Source: Malachius bipustulatus
Lineage: Eukaryota; Arthropoda; Insecta; Coleoptera; Melyridae
Reading direction: 5' to 3'
DNA length: 64,000 nucleotides
Assembly: GCA_910589415.1 (NCBI GenBank)
Contig: OU342637.1
Coordinates: 40,206,162-40,270,161 of the forward strand
The translations under genes were made by a program, and so were the position numbers. Below are positions 32,292 through 43,362 of this stretch, in pieces; within the stretch, counting starts at the first letter, position 1; each line of letters opens with the position of its first letter. A model generated the notes under the pieces. The model saw nothing but the letters and a program-made list of their open reading frames with translations, searched no databases and had not been told where the DNA came from.

Positions 32292-33487
32292 TATAGCAGC
32301 AACAGTCGGCAATTCATTTCAGCGGAGAATCCAAAAATGCATCGAACAAGGAGGCCACCATTTTGAACATTTGCTTTAGGTGAACCATTTATTCATATTT
32401 TATTTATAATTTTTTAGAGATTTTTTTTGTTTTTTTTTAAGTTTTATGATTATCATAATAGATGTCCATTAAATCACCTTAATGTAATATTAACGATAAG
32501 AGCCCATAAATTTGAAATAATTATATTTATTTTAGATTTTTAATAATCACCTTTTTCATGACTCCATATACGACACTGCGTCCAGTGCCTCAGGTTCACA
32601 GCATGTTCCCTGCTTAGTCCAGAAAGAGCCATTATTCTATATTTATTTAGGGCTTGTTTACTTTGTAATAAAACTTTATTGGGCCTACTATTATATTGGT
32701 CACCCTATTGCACATCATAAATCAAATCTCTACCTGTCATTGCTATATAATTATATTTTATTTAATTAAAACCTTATAATTAGTTTTTTCACATTTCTTT
32801 CAAGGGATTTTGATTTTATCAATCGATTTCTACCTATGTATTGAAAAAAATCGATTTTTTTTTCGACAATTTACCACCATATTACAGCTTTTTATCGCTG
32901 GCGCCCTAACTATTTTTTTTTAATTAAACTGATTATGCCATTCCGTGGTCCTATATCAAGTACACAAATCCTCAAAGTTTAAATTTTTATCTTTAAAATT
33001 AAGCCCTAATTAGGGGGTGGACATAAGTGATGGACCACCCGGTACAAGGGTAACAAAAAAAAATAAAAAAATCAGACTGGTTCACAGTGGAGCTTAGGGT
33101 AGCTTCTCAGCGTTTAAGAGACCTTTATGTTATGTCACTGGGAGGGAACATATTTATAAAGCAGCAATATAGGAGACAGAAGATTGCTTATAATAATCAA
33201 TTAAGTAGACATAAAAGATCGTACAACGAGAAACTAATAGCTGACTCCAGCAACAAAATTATGACTATATGGAATATCATTGGTTCACACCACTTCCCAA
33301 CAATATTATTCACAGTTATTTTGAACAATATACACATACAAACACCAACTCAACAAAACAAAAAAAAAAAAACAATAATAGTGAAATAACAATTATCTAA
33401 AATGAACATTTGTTTCAGACGATATGCCATTTTTAGATTTTGACTTGTAAATGTCATATTTTAATTTTACTAAAATAGTGATACCAA

Positions 33488-34133
33488 GTGATAAGTATCG
33501 CCACTTTATACTCTAACAATATCTCTAACCATAACATAGACTGCGCAAGAAGGTTATTATGTAAATTTGTTGAACAGTTTCCTTCTTTCTATGGCACACA
33601 GTCTGTTGTTTACAATGTTCACAGTTTACTGAATGTTCACAGTTTACTGCATGTACCTGATGACGTACAGAATTTTAATTTATCATTGAATGAAACCAGT
33701 TGCTTTCCTTTTGAAAGTTACTTGGGAATTATTAAGCGTATGCTAAGAACTCCGAACAAACCACTACTTGCACAAATTGTTAAACGACTCTCAGAAAATC
33801 AATCTCTGTTTTATGAAAAACCAGTTAAGCCCAAAGTGACAGATTTGTTTATCAATAACTTCTTAATTTCTTCAACCAGAGAAAACGATAGTTTTGTGCT
33901 GTTAGAATATGTCGATTGTTAAAATCGCTGCTATTGCAGGTAAAAAAATACAAGCTGCGAAATGTATAGGAGTGCAGGATTATTACGATTATCCTTTTGC
34001 TACAAATTTAATTGGTGCTTTCATTTTCACTGAAATTAGTTCAGTCGCATCAAGTTTTGAAATCTGTGATATTTCAAGTAAACTATTTGAAAAACACAGA
34101 GCTTGCTGTTTTGCTATAGAAATGTTGCACACA
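33488..34133 (+). pseudogene. KDZ-like transposase, C-terminal part
   Basis: It reads CARRLLCKFVEQF, YGTQSVVYNVHSLL, LHVPDDVQNF, FPFESYLGIIKRMLR and PLLAQIVKRLSE, a run typical of the C-terminal half of the KDZ-like family at 18640. After a frameshift at about 33905 the tail continues (VKIAAIAGKK, YPFATNLIGAF) to LHT at 34133, where a MITE begins. It is plausibly the displaced 3' half of the 18640-19892 gene, 14 kb away, but could be another copy. Confidence 0.55.
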
Positions 34134-34135
34134 TA

Positions 34136-34984
34136 CAGGGTGATTGATTGAAATGCCACATTAGAAAAAGTTCGACTTCCAAATGATCTAGGAATCTGAA
34201 ATTTGGAACTTAGGCAACATACCTAATAACGAGTCAAAATGAAATATTACCAAGATGGCAGAACATTAAAAATGGCGAAAGCAATGGCCATATTTGTTTT
34301 TTTAAATGGGACACCCCATATATTATTGCATTTTCAGATCGTCTGAGAAAATGTAATAACAATGGTGCTTATAGTTGTATTTTAAATTGAGTAGGCCATG
34401 AGTTATAAACAAGTGAAAATCGTGATTTTCCAACTTTAAAGACATTTATCACGAAAACGGCTCAAGATATCAGAAAACGGCTTACATGTCCCTATCTTAA
34501 CTTTTTATAAGGCATCCAAATATGCAGTTGAAATCTTTATACAAGGTGGTGAAAATTGTCAGATTTTTCATCACCCTGTATGAACATTTCAACTCTACAG
34601 TAGGATACCAGATGAAAAGTTAAGATAGGGACATGTAAGCCGTTTTCTGATATCTTGAGCCGTTTTCGTGATAAATGTCTTTAAAGTTGGAAAATCACGA
34701 TTTTCACTTGTTTATAACTCATGGCCTACTCAATTTAAAATACAACTATAAGCACCATTGTTATTACATTTTCTCAGACGATCTGAAAATGCAATAATAT
34801 ATGGGGTGTCCCATTTAAAAAAACAAAGATGGCCATTGCTTTCGCCATTTTAAATGTTCTACCATCTTGGTAATATTTCATTTTGACTCGTTATTAGGTA
34901 TGTTGCCTAAGTTCCAAATTTCAGATTCCTAGATCATTTGGAAGTAGAACTTTTTCTAATGTGGCGTTTCAATCAATCACCCTG
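34136..34984. mobile_element. 849-bp foldback MITE, related to the 2671-6852 element
   Basis: CAGGGTGATTGATTGAAATG and its complement, flanked by TA. The arms contain CCAAGATGGCAGAACAT and AAAATGGCGAAAGC, close to AAGATGGCGGCACAT and AAAATGGCGAAAGT in the arms of the large mariner. It may be mobilised by that family. Confidence 0.85.
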
Positions 34985-35900
34985 TATAACTGTTGAAAAG
35001 CAGATGTTTTTCAAGCTTATTTTTTATTATATTAACATACATATTGATTGTCGTGTAACGTGGTATTATTTCAACAATAAATTCAAGTTATTCTGTTGTC
35101 ATCTCTCTTGAAATGAAAATATTGTTTTTATCAAGGTATCAGAGAAATTATTTTACCATTTTCTACTTGAACTTGTGAAACTTGAAATCGTGCCAGAACA
35201 TCCTTAAGGTATGACCTTCGTTTACGGGATATCTGTAGATTTTATTAAATTCTTTGTATAATTCACCAAGGCATCAAGTAAGAAATATGTGGGACATTGT
35301 ATGCTGGGCGTTCAACGAGACGGTGGATTTTGTACCCCCAATCTGCGCATTGTCTGGAGACAGATATAAATGGCCGGTTGGCGTTCCAAGACATTTACTA
35401 CAAAAATTGATAGACATGTGATCCCTTGGATTCAACTAAATTTCGCCTTTTCAAAGGACGGGCAAAAAAAGGACATGTAAAAAGTCTGTCTGAAGCACAG
35501 TATTTTTGTGATAGGGTCTCTATACATCGACATTTGAAATCGATGACAATGATGGACAACAAACCGATGGAGTTTCTGCCTATTCTTCAAATGATGAGTC
35601 ACCCCCAACTTGTGAAAAGGATGGTAATGATCTTTATTAAATTTTTAAATAAATTCTTTGCTCATGCTGTCCAAATTGCTTACTTTGTGAACTGGCTTAT
35701 TGTTTCTTATACTGCATACTCTCTCCTCTTGCTGTTTCACCCGCAAAACATCAGGCTCCTTCTCTTTACCTTTTCCTTGTGAACTTGTTACATAACTTAC
35801 TAACTATAAGTGTTTATTTTTTTTAGATTTCCTTGAACCAGTGCGAAATAATCGCGAAAATTTCGGCAGAGGTACGTTTTAAAATTATATTCATAATGTA

Positions 35901-36537
35901 CAGGGTGTCCCAAAAGCATGAAACATATCAAAGTTATGTTTTTTTTTAAATGGAATGCTCCTATGTTATTGCATTTTTAGATTGCCAGGGAAGAAAATAG
36001 AAGATTGGCTTTTAAAGTTGGTGTTTAAATTCAGAGGTTTGTGAGTTATAAACAAGTGAAAATCGTCATTTTTCAAGTTCAAGGCCCTGTACAAGGAAAA
36101 CGGCTTAAGATAGAGAAAAACGGCTTACATGTCCCTATTTTAACTTTTCATGTACTATACAATGATGTAGATGAAATGTTTATACAGGGTGATAAAAAAT
36201 TTGAAAAATTCTGAGATTTCTCCACGCTTCGACAAAAATAAAAAAATCAAAGAAAGAACAAATGTTTCTATACCATAGAATAGTACATGAAAAGTTAAAA
36301 TAGGGACATGTACGCCGTTTTTCTCTATCTTGAACCGTTTTCGTTGTACAGGGCTACTAGAACTACAAAAAAGACGATTTTTACTTGTTTATAACTCACA
36401 AACTTCTGAATTTAAAAACCAACTGTAAAAGCCAATCTTATTTTCTCTTCTCAGGCAATCTAAAAATGCAATAACATAGGAGCATTCCATTTAAAAACAC
36501 ATAACTTTGATATGTTTCATGCTTTTGGGACACCCTG
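35901..36537. mobile_element. 637-bp foldback MITE, CAGGGTGTCCCAAAAG ends
   Basis: CAGGGTGTCCCAAAAGCATG and complement, with TA on both sides. The inverted symmetry continues 35 bp beyond the MITE on both sides (35864-36574), copying the end of an adjacent exon-like segment. Confidence 0.8.
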
Positions 36538-36729
36538 TACATTATGAATATAATTTTAAAACGTACCTCTGCCGGGTCTCTATCCACTCCAAAAATAAAA
36601 AGATCCTAAAATCCAGAGACACGGCCATAATCTTCCGTGGCGTATACCGTGCATAACCCTGTATAAAAATTTCCTGTAACAACTAGAATTTTAAGTGACA
36701 GCTAGAATATTAAAATGACAACTAAAATA

Positions 36730-36877
36730 CACTGCTGGTCAAAAAAAACGGGACACTTTTACTTTTAAAATTTTAGTCTATGTTTTTTCATAAATAAACT
36801 ATAGACTTAGTCTCGGACTTAGTAAAGTGTAAAAGTAAAGACAAAGTAAAAGTGTTCAGATTTTTTTTCCAGCAGTG
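36730..36877. mobile_element. 148-bp Tc1-type MITE
   Basis: CACTGCTGGTCAAAAAAA at the left, TTTTTTTTCCAGCAGTG at the right, TA at both flanks. CACTGCTGG-type ends are usual for Tc1 relatives. Confidence 0.7.
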
Positions 36878-37702
36878 TATTAAAACAATTTCTATATTAA
36901 TTATAAAAGTAGGAGTAGAAAGCACTTACTGACCTGCGCCATATTTAAATAATTATTATGGTTTTGTTTTAGCAAATACCTCTACCTCTATAAATGATAG
37001 AGACGACAGGTTTGCTTATGAGAAACGACCGAAATCAACATCCTCTCATATGACAGGTACATACTTCACATAAATAATAAGTCTTATGAATGATTAATTT
37101 CATCTTGTTACAGCTGCAGAGAACATACTATATGTATAAGGCCATAACATCGGTTTCCTTTGAAATAAAAGAACTGTATAGAAAATGCAATAGTATAGAG
37201 CAACAAATTATCTTGTTGAATGCAACATCATCATGTGCAAGTAATAATGCTGTACTTGTTGCTACGGAAAAAGAGAGTGCGTGGAATTTACCATTGCAAG
37301 ACCAAGAGGCTTTGGCGAAAATCGAAGAACTGTTGGTGGACGAAAACAGTAAAAACATGCTGGTATGAAACATGAATTATTATTTTTCAATCTTCAGTGA
37401 TTACTTTCACAGTTTCTGAATACCTATTGATCAGAATATAGGTCTCACCGAAAGTAGAACGTTTCGCTGCTGTGAGGCTTCATTAATTTGCATGATTACC
37501 TGCCTTTAATTAAAGGTTGACTTTCAGTATTTTTTTTTTTATCACTGGCTTTTCATTGCAGGTTGAGATTCTTATTCTTTGTGGGGGCAGCAATACTCAC
37601 AAGGCAGTGAATCTGCAGATAAAGAAGTTGCTGTCAAATCAGCTAGCCATGCACTATTCCGGCGAAGGGAAACAAAAAAGAAAAAACCGTTTAATAGTCT
37701 AA

Positions 37703-38413
37703 AATGCTGCCAATTGATTATGAGTAAGTTTATAGTTTTATAAGATTAAATCCCAGCCTTATGAAACTTTCAGTACTGCGTTGAATTTCTCAGTAACAAC
37801 AAATTGGCAAAATATAGTCCGAAATGTCAAAAGTTACCTAATCTTAATTTAATGCAGTGTTAAAACGCTTTATAAGATATGGTAAATCCAAACCGCGTGG
37901 TTAAAAAAAAACGATATTTTTCAATTAGCATTATTAAAAATTAATATTCAAAAATAAAGTGGCAAATAAGTAAATACCACACTATATCGATTGCTTTTTC
38001 AAACTATTGAAATTTATTTATTTCGATGTCAAAAATTTGGTCATTCCTCAGTGGATGGGCGCGTATTTTGAAAGCAAAGCCAATGACCTTTAAACTTTTT
38101 GTCTTCGATGTTCAGGAATTAAACAATAAATAAAAAACACTGGGCCATATGATTTCCCCCTTATTAAAAGTTAGAGACTGTCGTTGAAGGCTTAACGACT
38201 CTCTTTATTTTTGCGCTGTGTTAGTAGTTACAGTTGAGAACATAAAAGCTCAGGAATTTTTTGCACTTTTTGTATCTTGACTACAAAAATAATAACTAAT
38301 ACTTTTTTTTTACTTTTTTCCATAGGAGTTTTGATACATATACCTACATACGCCCGTGATGATAATTTCCTGAATAATTTTATAATTATTTTAATTATAA
38401 TTATAATTATATA
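37703..38413. other. Non-coding stretch, nothing recognised
   Basis: AT-rich. No open frame of note and no inverted repeat seen. Confidence 0.5.
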
Positions 38414-39154
38414 CAGTGCTTCCCAAAAGTAACGGATAAATTCGATAAAACGGAGAGGGCTGTTTTTTTGAAAAAATAAAAAAACAGGTCGATTTTGTTT
38501 TTGAGTTGTTCAACTTTTGACATAATATTTGGGTATACAGGGTGATGCGCGAAAAAGTGGTGACGTCATCGGCATTTTTTTAAATGGCAACCCTTATTTT
38601 TTATTCCATTTTTTGATACTTAATTTAATTGCCAGTATGGTAATGTAATCAATTTGTAACCTTAAATAAGGAAATTTCTGAGAAACAGCTTGTGAGTCGA
38701 AATTGTGCACTTTTTACTGATGTGAAAATCGGAACATTAGCGATAAAAATAAAAAAATATCAAATAAAAATTACTGTTTCCATGGTAATTTTATAAGATC
38801 TGTCTATTAAATTAAGTCTATCAAATTGAATCTGTTAAATTAAATTAAATTAAATCTATTAAATCTGTGGAAATTAAGTTATTTTCTCCGAAATTTCCTT
38901 TATAAACGTTACAAAATGATGACATTACCGTATTGGCAATTGGATGAAGTATCAAAAAATTTAATAAAAAATAAGGGTTGCCATTTAAAAAAATGCCGAT
39001 GACGTCACCACTTTTTCGTGCATCACCCTGTATACCCAAATATTATGTCAAAAGTTGAACAACTCAAAAACAAAATCGACCTGTTTTTTTATTTTTTCAA
39101 AAAAACAGCCCTCTCCGTTTTATCGAATTTATCCGTTACTTTTGGGAAGCACTG
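38414..39154. mobile_element. 741-bp foldback MITE, second copy of the 23232 family
   Basis: Same ends (CAGTGCTTCCCAAAAGTAAC) and inner blocks (ACAGGTCGATTTTGTTTTTG) as 23232-23906, with clean TA on both sides. It is longer than the first copy and better preserved at the outer ends. Confidence 0.85.
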
Positions 39155-39155
39155 T

Positions 39156-39520
39156 ATAATAATTTTTGCATACTATTAGAGTAAATGTGTCGTTCAGAAA
39201 GCATTATTGTTTTTCAACAATCGGATTGCTGTAGGGAATCATTTTTTATTTCAACAATTTACTATTGATAATAAGTACTGTAATGAAGTCGTGTTACCCC
39301 GACTCCGCCTATTTTATTTTTATTTCATTTTTTTCCATTATTTTCAATAAATAGGGATCGTTCCGATGGCGTAGGTAGATATGTAGCACCACCCCGTTTA
39401 GGTTATTATTAATCCAGTTCAGTTTTTGCGAATAGTACAGAAATAGGGTTTAGTAGGTAGATATGTTGAATCGGCCAGGTATGGCTTGTCCACTGAGTGT
39501 TGTCCGGTGAGATGCCACAC
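39156..39520. other. Non-coding stretch
   Basis: No gene or repeat recognised between the MITE and the foldback at 39521. Confidence 0.4.
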
Positions 39521-39721
39521 TGATCCTGACTATAAACGATTTGATTTTATACGTTTTAATTCGTACTAATTACAAATTATTATAATTGTACGAATCGAAT
39601 CAATTATTGTATTATAATAATTATATTAATCAATAGTAAATATTATAATTATTATATAAATCAATTATTGTAATTGTACGAATTCAAACGTATAAAATCA
39701 AATCGTTTATAGTCAGGATCA
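39521..39721. repeat. 201-bp foldback repeat
   Basis: TGATCCTGACTATAAACGAT returns as its complement at the right end. The arms are about 45 bp and an A/T-rich loop contains further inner symmetry (AATTATAATAAT). It lies directly 5' of the open frame of the next gene. Confidence 0.7.
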
Positions 39722-39725
39722 ATGT

Positions 39726-40575
39726 AGTACAACAGATAAAGTAAATGGAAAGTTCGTGTATACCATGGACTTACAAGCGGTGCTCCTGTGTCCCGTACTT
39801 AAAGCATCAGCAATTTACTATAAAACGAAACTAGCTATACACAATATTACTATATTTAACTTTAAAAATAAAGCGGGTTACTGCTATCTCTGGGATGAAT
39901 CGGAAGGCGATTCAATGCGAATGAGTTTGCGTCAATTAATTTGTCATTTCATATCTACTCAGGTACCATTCCAGGCTAATAATGAAGTTATACTATTTAG
40001 CGACGGGTGTGGCTACCAAAATAGGAATACAACACTATCGAATGCACTACTAAATCTAGCAATCAAGTGCAATATAACTATTACACAGAAGATTCCGGAA
40101 AAGGGTCATACCCAGATGGAGTGTGATTCTATGCACTCACTCGACCATCGAAAGGCGACTCAGAAATAAAGATATTTACACTCCATCTGAATATGTAGAT
40201 GCCTGCAAGCATGCTAGACTAAAGCCAAGGCCTTATGAAGTTCAATATCTTCGTTATGCTTTCTTCAAAAATTACAGCGAAACATGCAATTTTTACAAAT
40301 CAATTCGGCCAGGAAACAAGATTGGAGATCCAGTTACGACCGATATCAGAGCACTTCGCTGTAGTCCAAGCGGGACGATTTATTATAAATTACGTCACAC
40401 CGATGAATGGCAAATTCTACCACAACGCAAAAATAGTACGGCTAACAGTAGTCGTCCCGACAACGACATTCCTAAACAGTACAATGCTCGGCTAAAATGG
40501 GATCATCTTCAAATTTTGAAAGGGGTTCTAGAACCTGAACATCACAGTTTCTATGACTCATTACCTAATTTTTAA
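39726..40575 (+). pseudogene. DUF7869-like protein, one frameshift
   Basis: The open frame enters from the foldback and reads VYTMDLQAVLLCP, YLWDESEGDS, VILFSDGCGYQNRN and GHTQMECDSMHS. After a 1-base shift near 40130 it continues IERRLRNKDIYTPSEY, FFKNYSE, RPGNKIGDPVTDI-type and LPNF at the stop. The spaced D (MDLQAV), D (FSDGCG) and D/E (ECDSMHS.IE) look like an RNase H-fold catalytic triad. I infer, but cannot show, that this family is a transposase. Apart from the shift it looks nearly whole in its C-terminal two-thirds. The N-terminus is not visible. Confidence 0.55.
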
Positions 40576-42667
40576 TGTTTTCGTTTTTAAGAATGTACCA
40601 AGAAGTACTTATTTTTTTTTTAGTTTGATAAGAATAAAATGTATTATTTTCTAGGTTGATTTTTTTCAGAGTAATATTTTATTTTAGATTGAGTTTGAAT
40701 AAAGTTTATTTTCTATAAGACTTTCATTGCCTTACTTGTTATGCTTCCTCAAATTTTTGAAAATTTATGAATCAAGCTTTCTTTCAGTTGAAATGAATGA
40801 TCAGTGCCTTGTTAACATCCACAATTGGAAACCTGTATATCTAAAAGAAGAGAGCTCTATTATGATAAAAACCTTTTGTTTACTATAATAATTTAAACTA
40901 AAATTAAGTAAAACCAATTCTATGAATAATTAGGCAAATTTTCTGAAATAATACAATAGTACAGCCTAATTCAAATTAAAAAAAAAAATTAAACAAGTTC
41001 CAACCAAAATTATGATTTCGTGACAGTTTTAAGTCTCTCCTGAACATTTTTAGTTTTTAGACATACCTACCAGGTTTTTAAGGAAAGCCGACGATATAGT
41101 TACATCATGTGGCCGGGTCAGAATCTATCGGTTCTGCATGAGCCCCGGTCAGCTCGGATAAGATATTACAGAGCCCCGGTCAGCTCGGATAAAATATTAC
41201 AACAGCTATCAAGTCAACATGCAAACTGAAAGATTGTCGATTTGTAACATTTTATCCAAGCTGACCGGGGCTCTGTAATATTCCATCCCCACCCCTCGAT
41301 TATGTTTATGCTGATGGGTGCATCGAGTATAAACATAATTGTAGTGGATCTTGGCCATCTCCGTGGTGAGTCATATAAAACCGGTTTTCGGTTCAGGTAG
41401 ACTGCATAGTTGGGTAGGTGGGTCGGTAGGTATGCAGGTAGGTCTTCACGTAGTGACTATTAACATAATACCGGGTTTCGATGCTGGTGGGCACGACGGA
41501 CCTATGGATTAACATAATAACGCTTTTCGACGTTGGTGATCGTTTTTCAGACGTGTATACTGAAGTTTGAAAATAGTAGGTACTAAGTTCTAAGAAATAT
41601 TACGGGTTTAAAATAAACACATTGTTGCCATCTTTGAATTCTTGGTGTTTCATCATTTTGTATTTTTATCATTCACATGCAGGCAAATGGTTGTAGGATA
41701 AAAATTACTGTTTTATTTGCTGAGTAATTTTTCTACTATATTAATTTCACAACATCGATATTTAATAGCAAAAGATGTAGAATTTTAACAAGGTTCGGTT
41801 CCTTAAAATATAATGTATGGCAACCTTACAGCAGTGTCAATAAGTACAAAGGATAAGCAGATCCAACTTACAGTAAGGTAAAGTAAGATAGATATATATC
41901 GAGCATGCGGCCAGTCCCTCCAAAGCAGCTCCATATTCAGTGGCGAATCATTCATGCTATTTTTGTGAGGGGCTGCAATATAACATTTATTGCGCCTAAA
42001 TCCTTAATATTTTATTTTTATGTTTATATTTATTGAATTATTGAAGAATCACAAAAATTAAAAAGCGCATGAAAACGAATGTAAACGAACTCGCGGCAGT
42101 GGAATAACCTGAACAAAAAGAAAAGTTTTTTGTTTTGGGCTGTTATTAGATGTCGATTGGGACTCGTATATTTTTCTCTTTCTGTTTCCTAGTTGTCGGA
42201 AAAGAAAAATTAATATTACCTGGAGATTCTCGAGTCTCAGGAACGACAAAATTTTTAATATTTCGTATTGTTCATAAACAATCTCTTAAGTCATTGTAAT
42301 TAAGAAATAATAGCCAGCAAAAATTTACCTAATATTTTAATAATTTGTTAATAATTAATTAGTTAATTATTTGGTAAAAAAATAATACAATAACAATTAT
42401 TCCTCTATTTGGGAATGAACTGAGTTCCAGGATATAGAAAAAGTCTAACTATAAGAAACTTACGGAATTCCCATCACGGAAAAATCCATACCCGGTCGAC
42501 AATAAAGTGCATAATGAGTGGGGATAGCTTGGCTGCTTTAAGGGCCGCTCATTAGATTTCCTATCTGAATCTTACTTCTCAGTTCTTACTGTGGTGTAAA
42601 CGGGAAAGAAGCAAGCTTCTTTGAGTGTCGAAGTGAAATACTGTTTAAATTTAAAGTTGTGAGCAAT
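40576..42667. other. Long non-coding stretch
   Basis: No gene recognised in about 2.1 kb. It contains the repeat cluster at 41141-41281, GGTAGG-type low-complexity at about 41413-41443, and TTAATTA-rich DNA at about 42340-42400. Confidence 0.45.
41141..41281. repeat. Tandem pair plus inverted copy of AGCCCCGGTCAGCTCGGATA
   Basis: The unit occurs at 41141-41170 and 41172-41201 in direct orientation and at about 41245-41281 inverted, with one changed base (AAGCTGACC for GAGCTGACC). It is GC-richer than its surroundings and may be the end of an element. Confidence 0.7.
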
Positions 42668-42735
42668 ATGGACGGCGAGAACATCCAAAATAAACGTCGT
42701 CGTACGAATTTATCTACAGAAGAAAAAACTATTAT
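42668..42735 (+). CDS. Clipped start of a possible Myb/SANT-like protein
   Basis: MDGENIQNKRRRTNLSTEE followed by KTII runs into a MITE. Basic starts with TN.S.EEK are frequent in zeste/SANT-like DNA-binding proteins of insect transposons. The rest was not found beyond the MITE. Low confidence. Confidence 0.25.
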
Positions 42736-43226
42736 ACAATGTGTCCCAGATTCGCGTCTCTATACAGGGATCTCGGCTCCTATTACAGCTACAGCAAAGG
42801 TTAAATGGGGAAAGTTTTAGGGGAAATTTTGTGCATTCGAGAACCGGTTTCAGATTTACGATCGGTCCATTGGTTTCGGAAATATCGACCAAAAACCGAA
42901 AATGGCGGATTTTGTTTTTCGAAAGTAAGTCCGAAACGGTTTATTTGACAGCTGTCAAAATGTGACATTATCCGGACACTTTTTTAAGACACCTATCGTT
43001 GTAAAGAGAATTGGAGTGGCTTTCAAATAATGTATCACCCGATATCTGTTCCCTATGATGATAAGCAAAGGGGTGGCTACCCCCGCCAAGGGGATGAACT
43101 TGAGTAGTTAAATTTGTCACGAAAATATGTCCCCCTCGATACAAAATCGACCTGTTTCGGCGTTTTTCGCGTACATCTTCAGTTTTCAAGTTATTAGGCC
43201 TGGTACCTTTTCGCTGGGCCACCCTG
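42736..43226. mobile_element. 491-bp MITE, CAATGTGTCCCAG ends
   Basis: CAATGTGTCCCAG on the left, CTGGGCCACCCTG on the right, TA on both sides. The arms are short (about 13 bp, imperfect), unlike the other MITEs here. Confidence 0.55.
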
Positions 43227-43302
43227 TATAATATGTGTTAAAAATTTATGAAAAGCTACATTTTTCAAAATAAACTAAATTTATCATGGTACCTTAGAAA
43301 TT

Positions 43303-43362
43303 TGTTAGCAATATTTATAATTAATTACCTATACCTACTGTACTTTATCAATACTTTCGTAT
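43303..43362 (+). repeat. 5' LTR fragment
   Basis: These 60 bases equal 49886-49945 of the 3' LTR and then diverge completely, so the rest has been replaced or rearranged. Confidence 0.65.

Larger units (their letters stand above)
29779..32379 (+). pseudogene. Mariner-like transposase, two frameshifts and an insertion
   Basis: MPFSFSFEEKVDMLLIYGEC opens a helix-turn-helix N-terminus resembling the other mariners here. The core reads LFTDECSFKSNG after a frameshift near 30235, then WFQQDGAPAHY and WPARSPDLTP. The third catalytic Asp is replaced by Asn (LTPMNFFTWG). A second frameshift lies near 30712, and the 30765-32291 element interrupts the C-terminus. Removing it rejoins NNRG with IAATVGNS in frame, to the stop TAG at 32377-32379. 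Dead by several lesions. Confidence 0.8.
27633..33042 (+). mobile_element. 5.4-kb mariner-type element with 600-800-bp inverted repeats
   Basis: Ends CCAGGTGGTCCATCACTTAT and complement (one mismatch), TA at 27631-27632 and 33043-33044. The arms run to about 28250 or beyond on the left and from about 32370 on the right. A second, diverged copy of the arm sequence lies at about 28390-28640. It carries one transposase gene, itself split by the 30765-32291 element. Confidence 0.85.
27352..33330 (+). pseudogene. LINE (non-LTR) ORF2 fragment split by a mariner element
   Basis: The left part (27352-27630) reads NGFSDHAAQQIIL, with SFPKK at the end. This is the segment between the endonuclease and RT of Jockey-like LINEs. 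The right part (33045-33330) reads SDWFTVELR, then LRDLY and SYNEKLIADSSNKI. The 27633-33042 element sits between them at a TA. The A-rich junction also contains a frameshift. No RT catalytic core remains. Confidence 0.6.
35290..37702 (+). pseudogene. DUF4806-like gene, multi-exon and degraded
   Basis: Segment 1 (35290-35620) reads FVPPICALSGDRYKWPVG, then GRAKKGHVKSLSEA and an acidic stretch. Short exon-like pieces follow at 35830-35873 (DFLEPVRNNRENFGR) and 36972-37058 (NTSTSIND). A longer one lies at 37112-37363 (EIKELYRKCNSIEQQ, then LPLQDQEALAKIEELL), and the last at 37562-37702 (GGSNTHKAVN, YSGEGKQKRKNR). The last two segments fit the DUF4806 domain, a domain of unknown function common in multi-copy arthropod genes. 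Frameshifts in segment 1 and incompatible phases between the third and fourth pieces indicate a pseudogene. Two MITEs sit between the exons. Confidence 0.5.
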
